From NCBI GenBank assembly GCA_023953905.1, contig JAMLJA010000002.1, positions 384,465 through 448,464 on the forward strand: 64,000 bases of DNA, in the 5' to 3' direction. The notes below the pieces were generated by a model, which had not been told where the DNA came from, ran no database searches, and saw only the letters and a program-made list of their open reading frames with translations. Below, piece by piece: positions 40,581-49,121 of this stretch. The position numbers were made by a program, and so were the translations under genes. This stretch comes from Rhizobiaceae bacterium. Its GTDB lineage: Bacteria > Pseudomonadota > Alphaproteobacteria > Rhizobiales > Rhizobiaceae. Positions within the stretch are counted from its first letter, which is position 1. Every line of letters starts with the position of its first letter.

Positions 40581-41395
40581 GAACCTCGTTCAACGCCTGA
40601 AGTGGTCTCCGGCGCAGAGGTTGACACCTTCTCTTCCGCCTTCGCAGGTGATTCAGGCGATTTGGCAGGAGTGGGTGTCTTCTTGCGGCGAGGCGCACTC
40701 TTGCGCGTCGTGCCGGACGTCTGGGCAGCGCTGGCTCCGGAAGCCGAGGCTTTTGTCCGCTTCCTTCGAGCAGGCTTGCTGTCCTCCACGAGGCCTTCGC
40801 CAAAGGCCCGCGCGACATCCCGCGCGGCTTGTGTCAATCCGTCCCGATTGAGTCCGTGCTCATCAACAACCTCGCTGATGCGCTCCTTCGCCTTACCGAC
40901 CGATCGCTTCAGACGATCCCCGGCCGGCGCAAACGCATTCCGCTCGGTCCGCGTACCGGGAAGCGCACCTGCCATCATGGCGCCTGCCGCAATACCAAGC
41001 AAGGCAACGACGAGAGGCTGCTCGCGCACCATTCGATCAACGGCGTTCGACGCACCGGCCTTGGCGCCTCGGGCGATTTCTCCAGTCCGCTCCGCAACGG
41101 TATCGCGCGTGTCCTCGGCATACTGCACAGCACTGTCCGCGAGGCTCGACGCATAATCGCGTGCGGTGTGCATAAGCCCGCTCGCGTCGTCGGCAGCATC
41201 ATCGGCACGGCTCGATTTCCGGCTCCGCGGGGACGGTGGCTCGCGATCCCGCCACATGTCCGACGCCTTGCCAACGCCGCGCATGAGTAGCGCGCATCCT
41301 GCCGCCAGCAGCAACACACCTTCGGGATTGCGTCGCGCTGCGCCGAGCACCCGGTCAACGACACCGGTGCTTGCGTCTCGAGAACGGTCGCTCAT
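40577..41395 (-). CDS. membrane protein of unknown function, third gene of stress operon
   Basis: 272 residues. A hydrophobic segment near 24-41, a long amphipathic middle region (TARDYASSLADSAVQYAEDTRDTVAERT style helices), a second hydrophobic segment near 120-140, and a Lys/Arg/Ala/Pro-rich low-complexity tail. The pattern looks like a stress-induced envelope or chromatin-associated protein but I do not recognise a domain. AAGGAG lies 7 bases before ATG 41395, and an ATGA overlap links it to the gene on either side. Confidence 0.72.
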   Translation of the reverse strand: MSDRSRDASTGVVDRVLGAARRNPEGVLLLAAGCALLMRGVGKASDMWRDREPPSPRSRKSSRADDAADDASGLMHTARDYASSLADSAVQYAEDTRDTVAERTGEIARGAKAGASNAVDRMVREQPLVVALLGIAAGAMMAGALPGTRTERNAFAPAGDRLKRSVGKAKERISEVVDEHGLNRDGLTQAARDVARAFGEGLVEDSKPARRKRTKASASGASAAQTSGTTRKSAPRRKKTPTPAKSPESPAKAEEKVSTSAPETTSGVERGS

Positions 41396-41787
41396 GACAA
41401 TTGCTCCTTCGTTGACTTGATATCCTGCTTGATCTGATTGATGGCGCGTTCTGGCGCGAGCCCACGGGCTGCATCCGCCTTCCCCTTGAGGAGCGCTAAG
41501 CCGGCGATGCATGCAAATCCGAGCGCCGTCACCAGGCAAGCCCAATAGGGCGCGAGCCCCCATTCAATCAGGGCAAATACGATTGCTTGCACCACCAGAA
41601 GTGCAGCGACAACTGCGAAAAACGCTGCCGCAATGATCCAAAGGCCTGCCTGCAGTTTTCGCGTAATATTTGAAATGATCTCGGCCTTGGCCAGCTGCAA
41701 CTCTTTCTGAAACAGATCGGCGAAGTCGCCGACCAGGTCGGAAAAAGACTGTAGAAGCGCGGATTCCTTGGGCGCCCGATCAGTCAT
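41392..41787 (-). CDS. phage holin superfamily III-like membrane protein
   Basis: 131 residues. An amphipathic N-terminal helix (LFQKELQLAKAEI) and two membrane helices (about 49-73 and 80-98) match proteins annotated as phage holin family (PF07332). The name reflects topology only: there is no endolysin or phage gene nearby. It overlaps its neighbours by 8 bases upstream and 4 bases downstream. Likely an envelope protein of the general stress response. Confidence 0.82.
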   Translation of the reverse strand: MTDRAPKESALLQSFSDLVGDFADLFQKELQLAKAEIISNITRKLQAGLWIIAAAFFAVVAALLVVQAIVFALIEWGLAPYWACLVTALGFACIAGLALLKGKADAARGLAPERAINQIKQDIKSTKEQLS

Positions 41788-42310
41788 TCGAGCGTCTCCG
41801 GCGGCTCGAGGCCGCCTTTGCTCGCGGCTCCTGTTCGGACGAGGCATTGCTGATCATCCTGAGCGCCAGGAAGCCGGCTAGAGCCGCAACGCCAAATACG
41901 ATAGCAGGCTGGCGTCGGGTCAGAGCAGCAGCGCCGTTGACCAGTTGATCGATCGACTTGTCGCGGATGTACGCGCCACTGTCGTCGATCCGATCCGCCA
42001 TTGATCGCACCAGGGATGCCGCCTGCGGCATGTTTTCGTCCATGTCATCGGCCGCGACGCGGGTCGAGTGCGCGATCTGGCCGATCATGTCAGCACCGTT
42101 GCTCACCTGCTGCTCGATCATGTTGGAGACGCGGTGAGAAAAATTCGATGCGCCTTCACTGGCAGCCTGCAAGACGGAATCCGCCGTGTGATAGGCATAG
42201 CTCGAGGCTTTTGATACCGGATTGGAGGATTTGGCCTTTGCGGATCGCGATGGACGCGTTCGTTTTGCCTTTGAAGCAGTTGTTCTTTTTGTCGTCGTGG
42301 CGCTCTTCAT
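41780..42310 (-). CDS. first gene of stress operon, nutrient deprivation-induced protein-like
   Basis: 176 residues. A very basic, Lys/Arg/Ser-rich N-terminus, an amphipathic central helix region (SNMIEQQVSNGADMIGQIAHSTRVAADDM), one membrane helix near 139-156 and a basic C-terminus. Similar rhizobial proteins are named nutrient deprivation-induced. A perfect EcfG promoter lies about 70 bases upstream. Overlaps the next gene by 8 bases. Confidence 0.78.
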   Translation of the reverse strand: MKSATTTKRTTASKAKRTRPSRSAKAKSSNPVSKASSYAYHTADSVLQAASEGASNFSHRVSNMIEQQVSNGADMIGQIAHSTRVAADDMDENMPQAASLVRSMADRIDDSGAYIRDKSIDQLVNGAAALTRRQPAIVFGVAALAGFLALRMISNASSEQEPRAKAASSRRRRSND

Positions 42311-42379
42311 GACTCACCCTCTGTCGATTGGACACCCAGCCCGCCGTCGGCGCGCAGCACCGATCTTTGCATAATCTCG

Positions 42380-42404
42380 AACGGGCAGAAGTGTCGTTTG
42401 TTCC
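42380..42404 (-). promoter_or_regulatory. EcfG-type general stress promoter of the four-gene envelope operon
   Basis: On the minus strand GGAAC (42404-42400) is separated by exactly 16 bases from CGTT (42383-42380), a perfect match to the alphaproteobacterial EcfG/RpoE2 consensus. Transcription would start near 42373 and read into the gene at 42310. Confidence 0.8.
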
Positions 42405-42605
42405 GTAGCACGATCTCTGCGATCCCTTATTTCCGCCACGAGCATGGGGCAGCACAGCCCAGGCAGCGACAGAATTCGTTGAGCGCGCTCAAACTTGCGA
42501 TGTCATGCCCGTCACGGCTTCGTCGAAGACGTGTGCTTTCAACTGGGAGGGGTTCAACCCCAATCTTGCGCTATCGCAAGACGTTCGACGCGACTTTCCC
42601 TAACG

Positions 42606-42824
42606 GTGTCTGCTGTCGCATACACGAAAGTCATTTTACTCACGCCGGTTGCTGCCTTTATATGGGCCTGGATGGGAATGCCCGGAGAACCTGGAATGCA
42701 GAGCGTAGCGGTCATCAAAGGGGCGATCGCGCTCGAATTGACCATTGTTTTTGCCATCGAGCTTCGTTGTAAGGGGATCGGGTCATTGCAAGCGCGTCCT
42801 GCCGCGTTCGGACCCGAGGAATGA
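42606..42824 (+). CDS. small hydrophobic protein upstream of the AI-2E gene
   Basis: 72 residues if GTG 42606 is used; the open frame extends to ATG 42495, but that N-terminus looks unnatural. Two hydrophobic segments (KVILLTPVAAFIWAWMGM and VIKGAIALELTIVFAI) suggest a membrane protein. There is no good ribosome binding site. Support comes from its stop overlapping the start region of the AI-2E permease (ATGA). I do not recognise the family. Confidence 0.42.
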   Translation: MSAVAYTKVILLTPVAAFIWAWMGMPGEPGMQSVAVIKGAIALELTIVFAIELRCKGIGSLQARPAAFGPEE

Positions 42825-42826
42825 GA

Positions 42827-44029
42827 ATGCCTGTTCCGCCGCCGCAAAAGCCGCGCCCCTTCCTGAGCGGCGCCGCGTCAATGCGAACCGCCGTGGTGCA
42901 TCCCCTATCGGCAGCGCGATGGCTGTTGTTGCTCATCGTCCTTGCGGGCGCTTATTTCTTTCACGGCTTTCTCTTTCCCTGCCTTGCGGCGCTCGTCATC
43001 GCGTTTGCAAGCTGGCCGCTCTACAGGAAGCTGCTGGCCGCCGTCGACGGCAATCGGACACTTGGCGCTACAATTGCACTGGCCTTCATCCTAACCTTTC
43101 TGATCGTGCCCATCGTGATGGCAGCCGGCTATGCTATAGACGAGATCCGACAATGGGTGAGCTGGGCATTCGAAGCGAACCGCATCGGCGCGCCGACACC
43201 GGAGTGGATCGTGGCATTGCCATGGATCGGGGATTCGTTGAACGAGCAATGGTTGGCCCGCTTTGGTCATCCGGGCGGAATCGGCGAGGTGATTCAACTC
43301 GTTAGCGGGTCGAACATCAGGAGCATCTATCAAGCCGCACTAGCGGCCGGTGGCAGCGCATTTTCGCTCCTGCTTGCAGTGCTCTTCATGCTCATCGCGC
43401 TCTTCTTCGCATTTCGCGACGGGGAGAAACTTGTGGCCCAGGTCGATCTGGTGGGGGAACGTATCCTTCCCCTACGCTGGGAACGCATTTCGCGCGTTGT
43501 GCCAGCAACGATCAGTTCGACCGTGATGGGCATGACGGTTATCGCAATCGGTGAGGGCGTCGTGCTGGGTGCCGCCTACTGGATTGCGGGGGTTCCATCA
43601 CCCGTGACGCTCGGCGTGCTGACCGGCATCATGGCGCTCATTCCCGGGGGCGCGCCGCTATCCATGACGCTGGTTTCGATCTACCTGGCCGCAAGTGGCT
43701 CGCTGTTCGCCGGACTGGCGTTGTTTGCGTGGGGCACCATCGAACTCTTTATCGTCGACAAGACAATCCGTCCCAAGCTGGTTGGCGGACCGATCAAGCT
43801 ACCTTTTCTTCCAACCTTTTTCGGGCTTGTCGGCGGTGTGAAGACAATGGGCTTTCTCGGAATCTTCATTGGGCCGGTTCTGATGGCGCTGCTTGTCGCC
43901 ATCTGGCGCGAATGGATACGCGAGATCGAAGTCACCGAGATTCAACCGCCGCTCGGCTTGGACGATGACACGGTGGCGACGCTGGCACGGGCGCCGGAGC
44001 CGCCCGCAAGAGCGGTATCAGGTCAATAG
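42827..44029 (+). CDS. AI-2E family transporter (PerM/UPF0118 type)
   Basis: 400 residues from ATG 42827, which has GAGGA 7 bases upstream; ATG 42821 is also in frame. Eight hydrophobic helices, with the family block FRDGEKLVAQ in the middle and PSPVTLGVLTGIMALIPGGAPL. AI-2E proteins were named for AI-2 export, but many act as Na+/H+ antiporters or unknown exporters, so no substrate is claimed. It probably follows the small hydrophobic ORF in one transcript. Confidence 0.92.
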   Translation: MPVPPPQKPRPFLSGAASMRTAVVHPLSAARWLLLLIVLAGAYFFHGFLFPCLAALVIAFASWPLYRKLLAAVDGNRTLGATIALAFILTFLIVPIVMAAGYAIDEIRQWVSWAFEANRIGAPTPEWIVALPWIGDSLNEQWLARFGHPGGIGEVIQLVSGSNIRSIYQAALAAGGSAFSLLLAVLFMLIALFFAFRDGEKLVAQVDLVGERILPLRWERISRVVPATISSTVMGMTVIAIGEGVVLGAAYWIAGVPSPVTLGVLTGIMALIPGGAPLSMTLVSIYLAASGSLFAGLALFAWGTIELFIVDKTIRPKLVGGPIKLPFLPTFFGLVGGVKTMGFLGIFIGPVLMALLVAIWREWIREIEVTEIQPPLGLDDDTVATLARAPEPPARAVSGQ

Positions 44030-44195
44030 GTCTGGAACCGTTGATGGCAGATTGCCTCTGTAGATCCTAACAATGAGCGGACGGACGCGCTTCGCGAGCG
44101 TCTTCTGCAAAGTAGCCGCGCACTCTCAACGCGCTAGGCAGGGGTCTGCCTATCCCGCTTGAGAAAGCCCGATGCTGCAGCTCGCGAAATGACTG

Positions 44196-45488
44196 TCAGT
44201 CGGCAGGGTCCATGTGAATGGCCTTCAGTTTCTTGATGCCGAGTACATCAAGCGCCAATCCCTCATAGAAGGTCTCGCTCTTGCCCTGCTTGACCTTGTG
44301 CAGGAAGTATTTTTCGAAGCCGATCTTGGCCGCATGAACCCATTTGCCCTGCGACGACCAGTTCACATTGCGTGGCGGAATCTGTGGTTGTGCGACAAAG
44401 GCGATCCCATCGTCCCCAAAATCTGCAAGGCAGACAGCATTCCAGGTAGCGACCGCTCTTGGCTCCTCCCCCTGAAGCAGTGCGGCAATGTTCTCCGCAG
44501 TCGCAGTCACCATGGATTCGATCATGAAACCGGTCTTCGGCACCCCGACCGGCACCGGCGTCTTGCCGACCGGCGGGATAGCCACGCAAACGCCTATGGA
44601 GAAGACGTTCGGAAACGCCGTATTGCGCTGATGCTTGTCGATGGTGACAAACCCGCGCGGATTGACGAGTCCCTCCACGCCCATCACCGCCTCAACCCCA
44701 CGAAATGCTGGCAGCATCATGGAATAGGCGAAGGGCAGGTCGTGCCGGGCTTTCACGCTGCCGTCGTCATTGACCTCCTCGACATGCATCATGTCCCTTT
44801 CGACCGACGTCACGCGTGCATTCACGATCCACTTGATGTGACGATCGCGCATGGCGCTCTCCATGAGGCTCTTGGTGTCGCCAACACCATCGAGTCCAAG
44901 ATGGCCGATATAGGGTTCCGGCGTGACAAAGGTCATGGGCACCTGATCGCGTATTTTTGCCTTCCGCAACGCCGTATCGAGAATGAACGCGAACTCATAG
45001 GCAGGGCCATAGCAGGATGCACCTTGAACGGCCCCGACCACGACAGGCCCGGGCTTCGCGACCAATTCGTCGAATCTGGACTTGGCGGCCATGGCGTGAT
45101 CGACATGGCACACTGACTGGGTATAGGCCGTAGGTCCGAGACCTGGCACTTCATCGAAAGCCAGGTCCGGCCCGGTGGCGATGACAAGATAGTCGTAATC
45201 CACATAGGAACCGTCATTGAGCTCGATGCGGCTTTCCGCGGGAAGAACCTTCTTTGCGCCTTCGGGTCTGAGAGCGATGTCCCGGCGGGCAAGGGTCCGC
45301 GTCAGATCGATCGTCACATCCTCGCGCTGACGCCATCCGACAGCCACCCAGGGATTTGAAGGAACGAAAGAATAGATCGACCCAAGATTGACCACCGTCA
45401 ATCTATCGTCGCGCCCCAGTTTCGCGCGCATTTCATAGGCCATTATTGTTCCGCCGAGACCGGCACCGAGCACCACGATATGTGCCAT
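44196..45488 (-). CDS. sqr: sulfide:quinone oxidoreductase
   Basis: 430 residues. FAD-dependent enzyme that oxidises sulfide to persulfide or polysulfide and passes electrons to ubiquinone at the membrane. The FAD fold starts at VLGAGLGGTIMAYEM. Three cysteines fall at residues 127, 159 and 353, the positions of the essential cysteines of Rhodobacter capsulatus Sqr. The sequence FVPSNPWVAVGWR is typical of the type I enzyme. GGGAGGAAAA precedes ATG 45488. A divergent ArsR-type persulfide sensor, 165 bases away, probably regulates it. Confidence 0.93.
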   Translation of the reverse strand: MAHIVVLGAGLGGTIMAYEMRAKLGRDDRLTVVNLGSIYSFVPSNPWVAVGWRQREDVTIDLTRTLARRDIALRPEGAKKVLPAESRIELNDGSYVDYDYLVIATGPDLAFDEVPGLGPTAYTQSVCHVDHAMAAKSRFDELVAKPGPVVVGAVQGASCYGPAYEFAFILDTALRKAKIRDQVPMTFVTPEPYIGHLGLDGVGDTKSLMESAMRDRHIKWIVNARVTSVERDMMHVEEVNDDGSVKARHDLPFAYSMMLPAFRGVEAVMGVEGLVNPRGFVTIDKHQRNTAFPNVFSIGVCVAIPPVGKTPVPVGVPKTGFMIESMVTATAENIAALLQGEEPRAVATWNAVCLADFGDDGIAFVAQPQIPPRNVNWSSQGKWVHAAKIGFEKYFLHKVKQGKSETFYEGLALDVLGIKKLKAIHMDPAD

Positions 45489-45642
45489 CGATTTTCCTCC
45501 CTTGGTCTTTTCCACAACTCTATGCTGCATCGAAATGTCGTGGCGCGCGTTGATCTGGTTCACCGCCTTGGAGATCGGCTCATCCTGCTCCAGTGTTCAG
45601 AGACGCAGCTGCGCTATTGCATGTAACATTCAAGGATTATAA

Positions 45643-45658
45643 ATTCAAGATTATGAAT
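45643..45658 (+). promoter_or_regulatory. SqrR-type operator, ATTC-N8-GAAT
   Basis: ATTC (45643-45646) and GAAT (45655-45658) flank 8 bases and overlap the start codon of the ArsR gene. This fits the ATTC-N8-GAAT operator described for SqrR. A half-site repeat ATTCAAG also lies at 45628-45634. The intergenic region is 165 bases, so chance occurrence there is unlikely. Confidence 0.6.
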
Positions 45659-45988
45659 GTATCAGAGATGATTCCGGCGTCCGGAAAGGCTGCGGCACTC
45701 CTCAGAAGCCTTTCGCATCCGCAAAGGCTTCTCGCTCTTTGTGCGCTCGGACGCGAGGAGAGATCGGTGGCATGGTTGCGCGAGAAACTCGGCATCGATC
45801 AGGTGCCGATGTCACAGCAACTGATGCGGCTAAAGGCTGACGGCCTTGTTGAGGCTCGGCGCGACGGCACAACCGTCCACTACAGGATCACCCGGCCGGA
45901 AGTCTTGACCGTGGTCGAGGCGCTTCACACCGCATTCTGTTCACCACCCAGCAACGAAGCCAGGGACACCGCTCCGAGCAAATCCTGA
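45653..45988 (+). CDS. sqrR: ArsR-family persulfide-responsive repressor, SqrR/BigR type
   Basis: 111 residues. Winged-helix ArsR fold (SHPQRLLALCALG, then VPMSQQLMRLKADGLVEARRDGTTVHYRI). Cysteines at residues 30 and 96 are exactly 66 residues apart, the same spacing as C41-C107 of SqrR, C42-C108 of BigR and C33-C99 of YgaV, which form the persulfide-sensing pair. It is divergent from the sulfide:quinone oxidoreductase gene, and a matching operator covers its own start. No metal-binding His/Asp set typical of metal sensors was seen. Confidence 0.88.
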   Translation: MNVSEMIPASGKAAALLRSLSHPQRLLALCALGREERSVAWLREKLGIDQVPMSQQLMRLKADGLVEARRDGTTVHYRITRPEVLTVVEALHTAFCSPPSNEARDTAPSKS

Positions 45989-46009
45989 CATCGACGTTGT
46001 CCGACCATT

Positions 46010-46474
46010 TTATCCGATCGGCAACACCTCGGCGCGCTTGACCTGGTCGAGCGCGAAGCTCGTCTCGATGGACGCGATGCCTTCCAGCCGCGTCAATTTC
46101 GACTTTATGAACGTCTCGTAGGCGTGAAGATCCTTCACCACAATGCGCATCAGATAGTCGCGCTGGCCGGTCATCAAATAGCAATCGACCACCTCGGGCC
46201 ACCCCGCCACCGCCTTTGCGAAGCGGTCGAGATCTTCCTCGCGCTGCCGCTCCAGCTTGATCGAGGCGAAGGCACTGACGGGTAAACCGATCTTGGTCTG
46301 ATCGATCATCGCCGTATAGCCTTTGATGATCCCCTTTTCCTCCAGGATCCGCAAACGACGGGCGCAGGGAGACGGCGACAGGCCGACACGGTCCGCAAGG
46401 TCGTTGATCGAGATCCGGCCATCGTCCTGTACGGCAGCAATGATCTTCACGTCGATGATATCCAGTTTTTCCAA
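46010..46474 (-). CDS. Lrp/AsnC-family transcriptional regulator
   Basis: 154 residues. N-terminal helix-turn-helix (DGRISINDLADRVGLSPSPCARRLRILEEKGIIKGY) and C-terminal RAM ligand-binding domain (VSAFASIKLE, EVVDCYLMTGQRDYLMRIVV). Lrp-family regulators bind amino acids and form octamers. It is divergent from the AceE-like gene, a pairing that recalls mdeR-mdeB of Pseudomonas. A tandem 9-base repeat lies between the two genes. Confidence 0.92.
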   Translation of the reverse strand: MEKLDIIDVKIIAAVQDDGRISINDLADRVGLSPSPCARRLRILEEKGIIKGYTAMIDQTKIGLPVSAFASIKLERQREEDLDRFAKAVAGWPEVVDCYLMTGQRDYLMRIVVKDLHAYETFIKSKLTRLEGIASIETSFALDQVKRAEVLPIG

Positions 46475-46540
46475 GATTGCCGATTCTCACTTCTCTTGCG
46501 GCTCATCATAGTTGATTTCACCAAATTACTAGCACGCTTG

Positions 46541-46558
46541 TGGCGAGTTTGGCGAGTT
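46541..46558 (+). repeat. tandem 9-base direct repeat in Lrp/E1 intergenic region
   Basis: TGGCGAGTT occurs twice with no gap (46541-46549 and 46550-46558), 50 bases before the AceE-like start. It may be an Lrp binding element or an accidental duplication. Confidence 0.6.
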
Positions 46559-46607
46559 ATCGTGTTCGCACCGCGCTATCATGCGCGCACAATGGAGGTT
46601 TGCGGGA

Positions 46608-49004
46608 ATGAATGACGCACGGGTTTCTGCGCTGGCTCAGATCGAACGCAAGGTGCGTTGGCTATCGACATGGATGATCCATAACGCGAACCACGTCCGC
46701 CCCAATGACGACGGAATGAAGGTGGGCGGCCATCAGGCCTCGTCCGCCTCGCTGTCTACGATCATGACGGCGCTCTATTTCGCAGCCTTGCGACCTGAGG
46801 ACCGCGTCGCCGTAAAGCCTCATGCCAGCCCGATTTTCCACGCGATACAATATCTGTTCGGCAATCAGACACTGGAGAAGCTGGAGAACTTTCGCGGCTA
46901 CAAGGGCGCCCAGTCCTATCCGTCGCGCACCAAGGATGTGGACGACGTCGATTTCTCCACGGGGTCTGTCGGCCTGGGCGTTGCGCAAACTCTCTTCTCT
47001 TCGCTGACTCAGGACTATTTGAAGGCCAAGGACTGGGCCGCTGACGGCACGGAAGGAAAGATGGTGGCCCTGCTCGGCGATGCCGAGATGGACGAGGGCA
47101 ACATTTTCGAGGCGCTGCTGGAAGGCTGGAAACACGGACTGCGCAATACGTGGTGGGTCGTCGACTACAATCGGCAGAGCCTCGACGCCGTTGTTCGCGA
47201 GGGGCTTTGGGAGCGGTTCGAGGCAATATTCCGCAATTTCGGCTGGGACGTCGTCATCCTGAAGCACGGTTCGTTGCAGCAGGCCGCCTTCAGCGAGCCG
47301 GGCGGCGATGCGCTGAGGCAATGGATCGACCAATGTCCCAACCAGCTCTATTCGGCACTGACATTCCAGGGTGGCGCCGCGTGGCGCAAGCGGCTGATGG
47401 ATGAGATCGGCGATCAGGGCGACGTCAGCCGACTGATAGAGTCTCGCAGCGACGCCGAACTCGCCCAGCTCATGGCCAACCTTGCGGGCCACGATCTGCC
47501 ATCACTGCTGGAGGCATTCGAAGCGGCACGCAAACACGACCGACCGGTCTGCTTCATCGCCTACACCATCAAGGGCTATGGACTGCCTCTGGCTGGCCAC
47601 AAGGACAATCATGCCGGCCTCATGACGCCTACTCAGGTCGAGGCAATGCGCGATGATCTCGGCATCCGCGCTGGTCACGAATGGGAGCCCTATGAAGGCG
47701 TGGCAAACGCAGGCGCGGTGCGCCGGATCATCTCCGACGCGCCCTTCAACGCGAAAGGACCGCGCCGACAGCATGCACCAACGGTTGCCGTCCCTGAAAA
47801 TCTCGAAGTCGAAATCGCGGCATCCATGTCGACTCAACAGGGCTTTGGCCTGCTGATGCATGGAATCAGCAAGCAGGACAGCCCGTTTGCCGACCGCGTG
47901 GTCACGACGTCGCCCGACGTCACGGTCTCCACCAATCTCGGCGCCTGGGTGAACCGGCGCGGCTTGTTTGCGCGCGAGAAGATGGCGGATGTGTTCAAGG
48001 CCGAGCGAATACCCTCGACCTTCACGTGGAACTTTGCTCCGAGCGGGCAGCATATGGAACTCGGCATCGCCGAAATGAACCTGTTTCTGATGCTGTCGGC
48101 TTTGGGGCTCTCACACACCACCTTCGGCGAGCGCCTGCTTCCGGTTGGCACGCTTTATGATCCCTTCATCGAGCGCGGTCTCGATGCGCTCAACTATGCC
48201 TGCTATCAGGATGCGCGTTTCATCCTGGCTGCGACACCCTCCGGGGTCACGCTGGCCCCCGAAGGTGGCGCGCATCAGTCCATAGCCACACCACTCATCG
48301 GCATGGCGCAAGACGGGTTGGCAAGCTTCGAACCCGCCTACGTCGACGAGCTCGCAACGATACTGCGCTTCGGCTTCGACTATATCCAGCGCGACGGCGA
48401 CGGAGAGCCGGACGAGACGACCTGGCTGCGCGATGCGCTTGGCGGCTCGATCTATCTGAGACTGTCAACGCGCTCGATCGAGCAGCCCCGCCGTACGATC
48501 GACAACGCGCTCGCCGAGGACATCGTCAATGGTGGCTATTGGCGCCGCAAGCCCGGACCCAATGCCCAGATCGTAGTCGCCTACACCGGCGCAATGGCGC
48601 CGGAGGCGATCGAGGCCGTCGGCCTTCTGGGCGAGGACAGGCGCGACATCGGCCTGCTCGCGATTACCTCCGCCGACCGGCTCAATGCCGGCTGGAGTGC
48701 CGCGCAGCGTGCGCGTGAGCAGGGTCTGGTCCACGCCCGAAGCCATGTCGAACGACTTCTGGCCGAGGTGCCGCAGCATTGCGCCCTGGTCACGGTTCTC
48801 GACGGCCATCCGGCAACGCTTGCCTGGCTGGGTGCCGTTCACGGACATCGCACCCGTTCGCTCGGCGTCGAGCATTTCGGTCAGACGGGCACGATCGCGG
48901 ATCTCTATCGCCATTATGGCATTGATGCAGAAGGCATCATGCGCGCCGCACAGGCCCTCGTGCCCGGACGGCCGGTTCGCCATTTGAGACAGGTCGGCGG
49001 CTGA
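46608..49004 (+). CDS. AceE-type 2-oxoacid dehydrogenase E1-like (transketolase family) protein
   Basis: 798 residues. TPP-binding motif GDAEMDEGNIFEALLEG...N is intact, and the C-terminal half follows the AceE pattern (VTVSTNLGAWVNRRGLF, HMELGIAEMNLF, FGERLLPVGTLYDPF). E. coli AceE has about 75 further N-terminal residues, which hold the E2-binding region; here the protein starts directly at the equivalent of the catalytic part. No E2 or E3 gene is adjacent. By analogy with MdeB, it may decarboxylate 2-oxobutyrate or a similar acid. ATG 46608 follows GGAGG at 9 bases. Confidence 0.88.
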   Translation: MNDARVSALAQIERKVRWLSTWMIHNANHVRPNDDGMKVGGHQASSASLSTIMTALYFAALRPEDRVAVKPHASPIFHAIQYLFGNQTLEKLENFRGYKGAQSYPSRTKDVDDVDFSTGSVGLGVAQTLFSSLTQDYLKAKDWAADGTEGKMVALLGDAEMDEGNIFEALLEGWKHGLRNTWWVVDYNRQSLDAVVREGLWERFEAIFRNFGWDVVILKHGSLQQAAFSEPGGDALRQWIDQCPNQLYSALTFQGGAAWRKRLMDEIGDQGDVSRLIESRSDAELAQLMANLAGHDLPSLLEAFEAARKHDRPVCFIAYTIKGYGLPLAGHKDNHAGLMTPTQVEAMRDDLGIRAGHEWEPYEGVANAGAVRRIISDAPFNAKGPRRQHAPTVAVPENLEVEIAASMSTQQGFGLLMHGISKQDSPFADRVVTTSPDVTVSTNLGAWVNRRGLFAREKMADVFKAERIPSTFTWNFAPSGQHMELGIAEMNLFLMLSALGLSHTTFGERLLPVGTLYDPFIERGLDALNYACYQDARFILAATPSGVTLAPEGGAHQSIATPLIGMAQDGLASFEPAYVDELATILRFGFDYIQRDGDGEPDETTWLRDALGGSIYLRLSTRSIEQPRRTIDNALAEDIVNGGYWRRKPGPNAQIVVAYTGAMAPEAIEAVGLLGEDRRDIGLLAITSADRLNAGWSAAQRAREQGLVHARSHVERLLAEVPQHCALVTVLDGHPATLAWLGAVHGHRTRSLGVEHFGQTGTIADLYRHYGIDAEGIMRAAQALVPGRPVRHLRQVGG

Positions 49005-49121
49005 TACTGAAAGTCATCTGACAATCTGGAGGGAAAGAGAATGCCCCTCCGGATGTCCGGCGATCTGACCGGTGGCAATGGAATCGTGAACCGCCGCGTT
49101 AGTAACAGCGGAGATTTCGCC

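Noticed and set aside
41392..41787. Holin-like gene as sign of a prophage
   Set aside because: No other phage gene is present; the gene is in a stress-promoter operon, so the name reflects topology only.
44136..44151. AGGCAG/CTGCCT hairpin as a terminator of the AI-2E gene
   Set aside because: No T-run follows on either strand, and the stem is only six pairs.
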